From an uncultured Gemmatimonadota bacterium (GTDB lineage Bacteria > Latescibacterota > UBA2968 > UBA8231): DNA of 45,097 nt. Where the stretch lies: NCBI GenBank assembly GCA_903893785.1, contig CAITNQ010000072.1, positions 1 to 45,097 on the forward strand. Direction: 5' to 3'. Shown here in pieces: positions 26,781-34,790 of this stretch (the stretch's first letter is position 1; each line of letters starts with the position of its first letter). The notes below the pieces were generated by a model. The model made no database searches. It was not told the origin of the DNA and saw nothing but the letters and a program-made list of their open reading frames with translations. The position numbers were made by a program, and so were the translations under genes.

Positions 26781-29237
26781 TCAGGCGCTGCCGGCCCGGG
26801 AACGGGCCGGTCGGTTGCCGGGCGTGCCATCGCGCAGGCTGCGCACAGTGCCCCCGGGCACCGGGCACGGCGCTTCGCCGGTCACCTGCACCGTCATCGT
26901 GCGAGTGCTGTCGTTGCGGACCCACACACGCCCTTCACTGGCAACAAACTCCAACGGCCCTTCCGCCTGTACCGTCAGCAGCGCCGGCTCCAGGCGCGCC
27001 TCGCCCGGCTCCAGCGAACGGGTGTAGACCACCTGCCCGTCGGCCAGCCGCGTGGCCCCGGGGAAAACCTCGATCGGGGCGCCGGCGGGCCGGAGCCAGG
27101 TGAACTCCAGCGACGCGGCCCGGGTACCGAAATGGGCCAGCGCTCGGTAACCGTTCGCAATCATGCCGACCGCCGCCGTGCCCGGGGTGGCATGCAGGAG
27201 GGCGAGCCCCTGGGTGCTCGTGCGCCGGTGCGACTGGCCCGGTGCGAACAGCGCCGCCAGGCCCCCGATCAGGCCGCCCGGGCGCACCCGATGCGGTGTA
27301 TCGCGGTGGCTCAGGATCAGATCGTCGGCTACCGCCCACCACGGGCGGAAGTAATGGCGGTTGATGTACCGCGTCGCATCTGTGCCAGTGTACACCAGGC
27401 CCACGCGGTCATCGAAATTGAGCCATTCCGGCTGCCCCAGATCACGAATGACATCGTCTTTCGGGTCACTGCTGACAAAGCCGACGAAGGTGTGCCGGCC
27501 GGTCGGTGTGAACAGCGTCCGTTGCCCGTGGCAGTTCCCTGGCAGCGCCGCGAAGGTTTCGTTGACCAGGCGCAGGAAGCCCTGCTGGCAGTGCTCCACG
27601 GTGACGGCCTCAAGAGCCAGGAGGCGCTCCCAGGACAACAGGGTGCCATCCGGCAGGCTGGCCAGCAGCACCTCCTGCCGGACCGATCCCTGGGCGCGCT
27701 CCACCACCAGGGCGGCGGCAAAACCGTGCGTCAACTCGTGGACGCGCTGGGACCGCAGGTCCAGGCTGTCGGCGTGGCCGCGCACCGCCACCTGGGCGAG
27801 CCAGGTCTGGCTCGCCGGCGCCACCGTGTAGATGCCCTCCTGGGTGAGTGGCAGGGCCATGATGCAGTTACGCCAGGACAGGGAGGTCTGGCCGTGGTGA
27901 TGGCGGTGGAAAACGAACCCCGAGTGCGGGAAGACGCGTACGCCACAGGTACGACGGGCCAGGACCTTCTCGTCGACCGGCCGGGGCCCCGGACCCAACA
28001 GGCGGTGCAGCAGGTATGAAAGGGCCGGGGTCTCGATAGCGCACTCGCGGATCGCCAGGGGGTCCTGTATATCGTGCACCTGACTGGCGATCTCGGCCGC
28101 GAACATGCGGCCGCCCGCGCTCGCCTGGCGAGCTTCCAGCGTGGCCAGGGCCCGGTCTTCCAGCCGCGCTGCGTCGGCATCGCGAAACAGCAGGGCCGCC
28201 GCGGCGTGCGTCGGCGTCCCGGGATCGGGCCAGAGATAGGGCCAGTCCATCCCCTGGACCGGATGCAGGCAGCCCATGGCATCGGTGGTCAGCTTGAGCT
28301 GTTCGTAGATGCGTTGGCGGTTGAATCGGGCTTCCTTGGGGAGGGGTTGGCCGTGAAGTGCGTACAGACCGGCCAACTGCCCGGCGAAACCCACGGCGGT
28401 GGCCGTGTAGCTGGGGTGCACCATGCCGTGGTTCTCGGCCATGTAGTCGGGCAAGGTGGTGAAAGTTTTGCCGGTCCACCCGGCCACCGTCTGGCCATCG
28501 GCGTACGGGGCTCGGTTGGTGGCATCTTGGGGCGTGGTGGCGGTCTGGAACATCCATTGCCGCGCGGCGCGCGCCCAGGCCGCAGCCTGCGGGTGGCCGG
28601 GCAACAGCAGCGCCGCCGCTGCCAACCCGCAGGAAGTCCAGCCGTTCTCCTCCATCTGGGTGTCCAGGTACACCCCATTCCGCGGCGGCACCTCGGCAAA
28701 TCGAGTCGCGTAGTCGGCATGCACCGTGGCCACCATGGTCCAAGTTTCCTCGTCCAGGTCCTCGGCCAGCAGCAGGGCCACCACGCCCATCACCCACACC
28801 GTCAGGCCGCACTGGCTCTCGCGGAAGAACCCCAACCCCCGCTCCCCCCATTTGGTGCCGCAGTTTTCCGGCCGACCCAATCCCTTGGCCGGGCGGACGC
28901 ATTCGGCCGGGCCCGTGTCGTGAGTGAAACACAGGTAACGCAGTCCGGCGCGCGCCAGGCGCCGCAACTCGGGGCGTGGCACCCCCCCACGGCGCTCGTC
29001 GTATGCCCGGGCGTTGGCCAGCAACGCGGCCACCAGAATGCCGGCGCGGGTCTCGATGCCATACCAGTGGCAGCCACCCAGGAAGTGGCCGCAGTCCGCC
29101 CGTTCAGGCCACGGTGCGAACGATGCCACTCCCACTGGCAACCAGTTCTCCAGCACCCGCAGGTAACGGCGACTGAGGGCATTTTCGCGAGCCGGCAGGG
29201 TCACCGGCCGCCGGGCAGTCAGGGCTTCCAAGATCAT
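26781..29237 (-). CDS. Heparinase II/III-like polysaccharide lyase family protein
   Basis: An 818-residue protein. The N-terminal half is an alpha-helical toroid (LARAGLRYLCFTHDTG, WTMVATVHADYATRF, NGWTSCGLAAAALLLPGH, YMAENHGMVHPSYTATAVG) of the type found in heparinase II/III and alginate lyases, with the Asn-His-Gly and Tyr-bearing segments near the expected active site. From about residue 480 it becomes a beta-sandwich (VFPHSGFVFHRHHHGQ, VGFVSSDPKDD, WLNFDDRVGLVYTG), as in lyase C-terminal domains. There is no signal peptide. ATG 29237 is chosen because the family-like sequence starts there, though the ribosome site is weak. A diverged operator-like box lies 22 to 37 bases upstream. The substrate is not known. 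Confidence 0.62.
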   Translation of the reverse strand: MILEALTARRPVTLPARENALSRRYLRVLENWLPVGVASFAPWPERADCGHFLGGCHWYGIETRAGILVAALLANARAYDERRGGVPRPELRRLARAGLRYLCFTHDTGPAECVRPAKGLGRPENCGTKWGERGLGFFRESQCGLTVWVMGVVALLLAEDLDEETWTMVATVHADYATRFAEVPPRNGVYLDTQMEENGWTSCGLAAAALLLPGHPQAAAWARAARQWMFQTATTPQDATNRAPYADGQTVAGWTGKTFTTLPDYMAENHGMVHPSYTATAVGFAGQLAGLYALHGQPLPKEARFNRQRIYEQLKLTTDAMGCLHPVQGMDWPYLWPDPGTPTHAAAALLFRDADAARLEDRALATLEARQASAGGRMFAAEIASQVHDIQDPLAIRECAIETPALSYLLHRLLGPGPRPVDEKVLARRTCGVRVFPHSGFVFHRHHHGQTSLSWRNCIMALPLTQEGIYTVAPASQTWLAQVAVRGHADSLDLRSQRVHELTHGFAAALVVERAQGSVRQEVLLASLPDGTLLSWERLLALEAVTVEHCQQGFLRLVNETFAALPGNCHGQRTLFTPTGRHTFVGFVSSDPKDDVIRDLGQPEWLNFDDRVGLVYTGTDATRYINRHYFRPWWAVADDLILSHRDTPHRVRPGGLIGGLAALFAPGQSHRRTSTQGLALLHATPGTAAVGMIANGYRALAHFGTRAASLEFTWLRPAGAPIEVFPGATRLADGQVVYTRSLEPGEARLEPALLTVQAEGPLEFVASEGRVWVRNDSTRTMTVQVTGEAPCPVPGGTVRSLRDGTPGNRPARSRAGSA

Positions 29238-29258
29238 GCCAGGCCTCGGCGTAGGGAT

Positions 29259-29274
29259 GGGGTGATACCGGTCA
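29259..29274. promoter_or_regulatory. Candidate operator: TGATACCGG half-site box, copy 2
   Basis: The sequence is identical over 16 bases to 1294-1309 and lies just upstream of the heparinase-like start in the same orientation relative to the gene as copy 1. One half of a CCGG-centred LacI-type palindrome is perfect; the other is diverged. Confidence 0.2.
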
Positions 29275-29430
29275 GCGCCCGACTTGGGGGCGCACCGACG
29301 GTTCCATGGTCCGGCGGGTTGCCTGTCGGCCGTCAGCGCACCGCCAACCCGCCGACCTGTCCGGAACATACCAGCTCCCGTTTCGGCGGTCCAGAGGGTC
29401 GCGACCGTGGCGGTGGCGCGGTTGGTTCCC

Positions 29431-29686
29431 GGGGCGTCGCGCACCGTGAAAACGACGAGCTCTCCTCTGGCCTGATCGCACGCCCGTTCGGTCTTGGGCG
29501 CGCCTGGATCGGCATGGCCCCGGCCCGCGTACGGTTCGCCGTGGGCCGCCGGGGCGTCGCTCCCCGTGAGAACGACGAGCCCTCCTCTGGCCTGATCTCA
29601 CATCGGTTCGGCCTTGGGCGCTCCTGGATCGGCATGCCCGCGTTCCGCGTACGGTTCGCCGTGGGCCGCCGGGGCGTCGCTCCCCG
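29431..29686. repeat. 120-bp tandem repeat, two copies plus a 16-bp start of a third
   Basis: Copies begin at 29431 and 29551, and the first bases of a third at 29671 (GGGGCGTCGCTCCCCG). The two full copies differ at about 16 positions (near 87% identity by eye). They fill the 620-bp divergent spacer between the heparinase-like and TIM-barrel genes. Both strands stay open across the repeat, but no coding domain is visible. Possible natures are a dispersed intergenic repeat family of this genome or a regulatory array. Confidence 0.85.
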
Positions 29687-29823
29687 CGACCCAGCCCAAC
29701 CCTGGCCGGGGTTGATCGCCCGCCCCCGCGACCTTTCACCGAGTTGCCGCGGCAACGCGACCGTGGCCACGGAGCCGTGGCAGCCGTCGAGCCGTCGGCG
29801 ACCCCGTGGTCTGCTGGGCGCCT

Positions 29824-29829
29824 TATATT
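29824..29829 (+). promoter_or_regulatory. Possible -10 box of the TIM-barrel gene
   Basis: TATATT stands 30 bases before the ATG at 29859 in otherwise very GC-rich DNA. No good -35 is seen at 16 to 18 bp, so this rests on AT content alone. Confidence 0.25.
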
Positions 29830-29858
29830 GGCCCACACCGCCTGGCAAGGAGGGGCCC

Positions 29859-31211
29859 ATGGTTGCGCCGCCGCACCGCCGTCGTCTGATCTGGTTCTGT
29901 CAGACCGAAGCTGTCGCCGCTGCCCCGCAGGTGCTGGCGCGCCTGCGCGACGAAATCGGCTTGACCACTGTAATGCCCGAGAGCCCGGTAAGCCATACGT
30001 CCGGCTTCGCCGCCAGCGCCGAACTGGCCGCCGCTGGTCCCTTCGAGGATTGGCGAGCGCGCCTTGACGCCTGGCCGCGCGGGCGGGAGGGGGTCTACCC
30101 ACCGGTGGCAGGCATCGTCTCCGGAGTTGACGATGCACCCCTCAGGCGCGTCATCGACGCCAGCGCCCGGGCTGGGATTGAGGTGTGGGGCCACCTGGGC
30201 CTGTGGAGCTATGGGGGCGACGTATACCCTGAACACGCTCTTTGCGATCTGGAGGGACGCCCACTGGACCGGCGCTACGCGCGCTGGGGCATCGGGCTGT
30301 GCCCCAGCCGCCCGGTGGTCCACGACTGGACCCGCCAGTGTCTGGTGCATGCGGTCCGCGACTACGGCGTCGATGGTCTGTGTGTCGACCACGCGCGCTA
30401 CCCGGCACCGGCCAACCTGCACGCCCTGGTGGCCTGCGGTTGCGACGACTGCCGGAACGCCGCCGAGGAACTCGGTTACTCTTTCGACGCCATGCGTCAA
30501 GGCCTGCGCGGTTGGCTGGAGCGGCTCCGCGGCCTGACGCCCGCCCGACTGCGGGCCCTGGTCCAGGCCCGGCCCGCGGCCTCTGAATGGCTGGCGTGGG
30601 TGGGCGACGGCGGCGTCTGGGTCGAGTGGCTTGAGTGCCGTGCTCGCCTGCTGGCGCGCCAGATGGCAGCGTTCGGCGCGGCCGTGCGCCAGGCTGCCGG
30701 CGCCACGTGCGTTTTCGGCTCGGACGTTTTCCCGCCTTCTGTCGCCCTGCTGGGTGGCCACCTGTACGAAGAGTGGGAGCGCGGCGTCGACTTCCTCACC
30801 GGCGGCGCCTCGTTCGGCGGCGTAGTGGGTTGGGCCACGTGCGTGCCGTCGGTGGTGGCGGAGTGGGGTGGGGCTCTGCTGCGCGCCGTGCCCGGCGCGG
30901 CGGAGGAGGATGTCGTGGCTCTGCTGTGGCGCCTGTTTGGTTACGATGACCTGGCGCTGCCGCGCCGCTTGCCGGGGCAGCCCGGCGAGGAGTTGCCCCT
31001 CGAAGATATCTACGCCCGTGAACTGGCCCGATTGCGGGCCAGTTCCAGCGGGGCGGTACCCCTGTACCCGCCGGTGACCGCCACGGGCCGGGCCGAACGC
31101 ACGCGCCGCCTGTGTCAGGCGGTCGTGGACTGCGGGGGCAACGGGGCGCTGCTCAATCTGGACCTGCAGCAGACGGAAAGCCTGGCCGTGGTGGGTCAAC
31201 TGCTGGGCTGA
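29859..31211 (+). CDS. TIM-barrel glycosidase-like protein (GHL10-related) 2
   Basis: A 450-residue protein. HAVRDYGVDGLCVDHARYPAP is the diagnostic strand of glycosidase-like GHL barrels, with an acidic residue at the strand end (VDHARY). RAGIEVWGHLGLWSYGG and GATCVFGSDVFPP give other strands, and ACGCDDCRNAA is a Cys cluster seen in related barrels. The late part (LYPPVTATGRAERTRR, CGGNGALLNLDLQQ) closes the barrel. There is no signal peptide. ATG 29859 has AGGAGGG at optimal spacing. It resembles the 5973-7193 protein in fold but is only distantly alike in sequence. A weak CCGCGG hairpin pair (31223-31241) follows before the convergent channel gene. Confidence 0.66.
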   Translation: MVAPPHRRRLIWFCQTEAVAAAPQVLARLRDEIGLTTVMPESPVSHTSGFAASAELAAAGPFEDWRARLDAWPRGREGVYPPVAGIVSGVDDAPLRRVIDASARAGIEVWGHLGLWSYGGDVYPEHALCDLEGRPLDRRYARWGIGLCPSRPVVHDWTRQCLVHAVRDYGVDGLCVDHARYPAPANLHALVACGCDDCRNAAEELGYSFDAMRQGLRGWLERLRGLTPARLRALVQARPAASEWLAWVGDGGVWVEWLECRARLLARQMAAFGAAVRQAAGATCVFGSDVFPPSVALLGGHLYEEWERGVDFLTGGASFGGVVGWATCVPSVVAEWGGALLRAVPGAAEEDVVALLWRLFGYDDLALPRRLPGQPGEELPLEDIYARELARLRASSSGAVPLYPPVTATGRAERTRRLCQAVVDCGGNGALLNLDLQQTESLAVVGQLLG

Positions 31212-31389
31212 GCGAGTGGGGGCCGCGGACGGTGGCCGCGGGCACGGATCACCGCCGGCCGACCGCCCGCCGCCCGGATCGAGCCTGGCAAGGGTGCCCG
31301 CCGCGGCGGGGGAGCGGGGCGCCCCCTGTCCAAGGCCTGCGCCTGCACCCCCGAAGGTGCCCTGAGCCCGCGGTGGCAGCCCCTTGACT

Positions 31390-32787
31390 TCAGCGGACGC
31401 CGCGCTCCTGCAGCCAGGTCACATAACGGTGGTCGCTGCCCATGATGTGCACCCGCAGCCAGTCGACCAGGAAGTCGGCCACATTGGCGGGCAGGACAGC
31501 GCGGCGATCGCGGTTCAATTCCATCACCTGGGCGGCCAGGTCGCGGTGCTGGGCGGCGTGGGCCTCGGCGTCCGGGTAGGCATGCTCGCGGAAGAGCGCT
31601 TCCTCGTGTTGGAAGTGCCTCTCGGTGTATTCGATCAAGCGGTCGAAGATGTTGGCGATCTCGGTCCGCGGTGACTTGCGCTGGGTGGCCTCGGAAATGC
31701 GGCTGATGAGCGTCAGCAGCATGCGATGCTCTTCGTCGATGCTGGGCAGGCCCAGACTCATCTCCTCGGTCCACTCGGGCGGCACGGTGCCGGGGCGACT
31801 GGCGGCCTGGCCTTCGCGTACCAGCAGGGCCAGCGCGTCGCCCTGACCCACCTCCAAATTGGTGGCGGGCTGTTCGATTTCGCTGCCGTCGGCACGGCGC
31901 AGCGACACGGCCTGCACGGCGCCGGTGCGGCTGACGATCTCGCCAACGCTAGGCAGGGCGGTGGCCTGGTCGCCGCTGTACCGCCGGTAGAGTTTCACCC
32001 GGTAGCCGAAAACCCCGGGCTCCTCGGCCCCGGGGGCGTCCTCCGGTGTCAAGCCCAGTTGCTCGATGATCAGGCGCGCGACGCGCTGGCCGCCCATCTG
32101 CACCGGATACGCGACGGCATCGGCGCCGGCTCGCACCAGGCGCTCCTCCAGGCTGCTGTCGGCGCCCATGGCAATGATGTGCACGGCCGGGTTGAGTTCG
32201 CGGCCAGCCATGGAAACCACCAGGCTGGTGGCCAGGTCGGCGGCGCAGATGACCACCCCGGCGGCGCGACGGATCCCGGCGTTGATCAGGGTAGCATCTT
32301 GGGTCGGGTCGCCGCAGACGGTGATGAAACCCAATGCGTCAGCCCGCTGCAGCAGCTCGTCATTGGCGTCAATGACGACAAAGGCTACGCCGGCGCGGTC
32401 CAATTCTGCGCCGATGGCCGCCCCCAGATCGCCGAAGCCGCAGATCAGGTAGTGGCCTGAGGTTTTCTTCAGTCGGTCGTCGATTCTGCGCCTCCCGAGC
32501 AACGCTCCCAGCCGGCTTTCCACCAGCAGCGAGCCAATTTGTGTCAACGCCGCCGCCGCCGTGCCAATGCCCAGCACGATCAGCACCGAGGTGAAGATGC
32601 GCCCGCCGGTCTCCAGGGGACGGATCTCACCGTAGCCGATGGTGGTAACCGTGATCAGCGTCATGTAGAACGCGTCGAGCACGGTCCAACCGTCGTCCAG
32701 TAGCAGATAGCCGCCGGTGCCGAAGGCCAGCACCCCGGCGATAGCCACCAGCGACCGGAGCAGGGCGCGCCGGAACTCCGTCTGCAT
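31390..32787 (-). CDS. K+ channel-RCK protein fused to a bacteriohemerythrin domain
   Basis: A 465-residue fusion. TM1 is residues 9-30. The pore loop TVTTIGYGE (47-54) has the K+ selectivity filter, and TM2 is about 64-90. An RCK/TrkA-N Rossmann domain follows with GFGDLGAAIG (117-126) and an acidic residue after strand 2 (VVIDAND), then a TrkA-C domain to about 325. From about 340 to 465 a complete bacteriohemerythrin domain carries all seven di-iron ligands: His354, His391, Glu395, His410, His414, His447 and Asp452. Known Kch-type channels end at TrkA-C. Here O2, NO or iron state could gate K+ flow, which is inferred. Start ATG 32787. It is divergent from the secretion operon that encodes another hemerythrin. 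Confidence 0.9.
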   Translation of the reverse strand: MQTEFRRALLRSLVAIAGVLAFGTGGYLLLDDGWTVLDAFYMTLITVTTIGYGEIRPLETGGRIFTSVLIVLGIGTAAAALTQIGSLLVESRLGALLGRRRIDDRLKKTSGHYLICGFGDLGAAIGAELDRAGVAFVVIDANDELLQRADALGFITVCGDPTQDATLINAGIRRAAGVVICAADLATSLVVSMAGRELNPAVHIIAMGADSSLEERLVRAGADAVAYPVQMGGQRVARLIIEQLGLTPEDAPGAEEPGVFGYRVKLYRRYSGDQATALPSVGEIVSRTGAVQAVSLRRADGSEIEQPATNLEVGQGDALALLVREGQAASRPGTVPPEWTEEMSLGLPSIDEEHRMLLTLISRISEATQRKSPRTEIANIFDRLIEYTERHFQHEEALFREHAYPDAEAHAAQHRDLAAQVMELNRDRRAVLPANVADFLVDWLRVHIMGSDHRYVTWLQERGVR

Positions 32788-33285
32788 GGGCCTGCCCTTT
32801 CTGGTCCGCGGCGCCGACCCGCGGCGCTGCGGTGTTTGAGGTGGCGCCCACGAACGCCCAGGCGCCCTGGACGGCAGGTTTCCGGCAGGCTCAGGAGTGC
32901 CTGCGGCCGGACGGCCCTTGTGGCCGGCATGGGGCCCTCTGGCAGGGCATGATCCGGCGCCGGCGACCTTCCCAGGCCCAACCGGCGGCGCGGCCAGGGC
33001 CCTGGCACGACGGGGCCCTGGGACCCCCCGGGGGCGGCCGCGGGCGGGTCATGGCCCGCCGGGGGCGCGGCGCCGCGTACGAGGGTGACACTGCCGTAAC
33101 CGGCGGTGCCGTCGGCCACCGTGGCCGGGCCGTCCTGGGACTCGTAGTCGCGCCTGTTGTCACTTGAGCAGGCGAAGTTCGGTCTTCCTGTGGCCGCCAG
33201 CCCCTCAGATGCTATATTCATATACGGATAACTCCCCTGTCAACTCTGTATTCCTGTGCACGGTAGCTCATAGGTGGGGCCAACT
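32788..33285. promoter_or_regulatory. Divergent regulatory region of channel and secretion operon
   Basis: About 500 bp separates the two divergent transcription units. It contains a 14-bp perfect palindrome GCCAGGGCCCTGGC (32993-33006) and a hairpin GGCGGG-TCATGG-CCCGCC (33043-33060). It also has one of the most AT-rich patches of the window at 33210-33230 (TATATT at 33213-33218), a likely -10 region for the operon about 70 bases before its start. A TTGTCA at about 33157 is too far for a standard -35. No gene is recognised in the region. Confidence 0.4.
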
Positions 33286-34698
33286 ATGCCTGGTGCACCT
33301 GCGGCCACTGCCATCAGCGCCGCCTTGAGCCCCTGGATCTCCTGCCGGGGCCCGCGACGGGGACTGGTGTGCCTGATCGCGTTCGTTCTCGCGGGACCGG
33401 CCCAGACAGCCCAGGGCGCGTCCCAACGGGCTGCCCAAGCCCCGCCCCAATGGTGGGCCAATACATTGGGACCTAATGAGATGCAGCGGCTGTCCCAGCC
33501 TGCGGCAGACAGTTGTCAGGAAGCCATTCGGCGGGCGGTTCTTCGCCACCCGACGCTGGCAGCCGCCGGGCAGCAGCTGCCGATCGCCGGCGCCGGCGTG
33601 GCCCAAGCCCGGGCCGGCCTGCTACCGCAGCTCAACCTGGCCGGTCGGGCGCAGCGCCAGGAGGACGGGTCACCAACCGCCACTACGGACACGCGTACGG
33701 CCGGGGTCAACGCCAGCCAATCGCTGGTCGATGTGCCGGCCTGGCTGGGTCTGCGTTCCAGTCTGGCCCGAGCTCGGGCAGCGCGTTACACCTTCATCGA
33801 GGCGTACCAGTCCTTCGTGCACCAGGTCCTCGGCGCCTACCTGCAGGTGCTGGAAAGCCGTGACGCAGCCGCCCTGTCGCGGGCCAACTTCGACCTAGCG
33901 GCGGCGCATCAGCGAGCCTCCGAACAGCGCCAGCAGGCGGGTGAGTTGACCCGCACCGATGTCGACCAGGCCCAAGCCCGCGCGGCGGCGGCCGAGGCGG
34001 AATGGCTCACCGCAGCCAGTGCGTCGGAGGCGGCCGCGCTGATCTTGACCGAGTTAACCGGTGACCCGCCGGCCGATGAATTGCCGGTGCCGGTGCTGCC
34101 GGTCCTGACGGCACCGCCGCCCGAGCTGCCGTCGACGCCGGCGGTGCAGGCCGCCCTGGCGGCTCGCCAGGCGGCCGGGGCGCAGGCCGCGGCGGTGCAG
34201 GCTCAGTCCCTACCCGTGGTGGCCCTGAATGGTTCGGTGACGCGTACCTGGGCCGGCCCGGCCGGCGATCCGGCCGTGCGTAACGACGAGCGGTTGGCCA
34301 GCCTCAACCTGTCGCTGCCGATCTTCCGTGGCGGCGACCTGCGGGCCCAGCGCCAGCAAGCCGGCGCAGCTCGCGAACTAGCTCAGGCCGAGTTGGAGCG
34401 CCAGCGACTGCTGGCCGCACGGGACGTAAGCACGCAGTGGCTGCAGCTGACGGCGGCGCGCCAGTCCCTCGAGCTCTACCAGGCGGCGGTGGTGGCGGCC
34501 CGGGCTGCGGCCGAAGGCGTTGACAGCGAGTTTGCCGCCGGTACGGCTACGACGCTGCAGGTACTCGATGCCCAGGACCGGCTCTTCGCCAACCAACTGG
34601 CGCTGGTGCGCGGCCGGTACGCCGTGCTGCGGCTGCAGGCGCAGTTGCTGCTGGCCACCGGCCAGCTGACGCTGGAGGCCCTTGATGATCACCGCTGA
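33286..34698 (+). CDS. TolC-family outer membrane protein of a type I secretion system
   Basis: A 470-residue protein. An N-terminal signal peptide is visible (basic RGPRRG, hydrophobic LVCLIAFVLAG, cleavage near AQG-AS). Two similar halves follow, rich in Ala/Gln/Arg coiled coil. Half one begins CQEAIRRAVLRHPTLAAAGQQ and has GLLPQLNLAGRAQ. Half two contains LPVVALNGSVTRTW and then LNLSLPIFRGGDLRAQRQQA, a typical TolC block. The ending AGTATTLQVLDAQDRLFANQ matches the last helix of outer membrane efflux proteins. It forms the channel across outer membrane and periplasm. ATG 33286 is preferred (AGGTGGGG upstream); GTG 33274 is in frame. It is the first gene of the operon. Confidence 0.9.
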   Translation: MPGAPAATAISAALSPWISCRGPRRGLVCLIAFVLAGPAQTAQGASQRAAQAPPQWWANTLGPNEMQRLSQPAADSCQEAIRRAVLRHPTLAAAGQQLPIAGAGVAQARAGLLPQLNLAGRAQRQEDGSPTATTDTRTAGVNASQSLVDVPAWLGLRSSLARARAARYTFIEAYQSFVHQVLGAYLQVLESRDAAALSRANFDLAAAHQRASEQRQQAGELTRTDVDQAQARAAAAEAEWLTAASASEAAALILTELTGDPPADELPVPVLPVLTAPPPELPSTPAVQAALAARQAAGAQAAAVQAQSLPVVALNGSVTRTWAGPAGDPAVRNDERLASLNLSLPIFRGGDLRAQRQQAGAARELAQAELERQRLLAARDVSTQWLQLTAARQSLELYQAAVVAARAAAEGVDSEFAAGTATTLQVLDAQDRLFANQLALVRGRYAVLRLQAQLLLATGQLTLEALDDHR

Positions 34699-34790
34699 AC
34701 CGCGGCCCCATCCGCGCGTGGCCTCCGTTGCCGGCCAGCCGGCTCCCGGATGTGGCCCTTGGCGTGGCGTGGCTTCCCGGCAGGCACGTC

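Noticed and set aside
28074..29858. 595-codon upstream extension of the TIM-barrel gene, antisense to the heparinase-like gene
   Set aside because: It has no family resemblance, crosses the 120-bp repeat and opposes a well-formed gene. The AGGAGGG site before 29859 fixes the true start.
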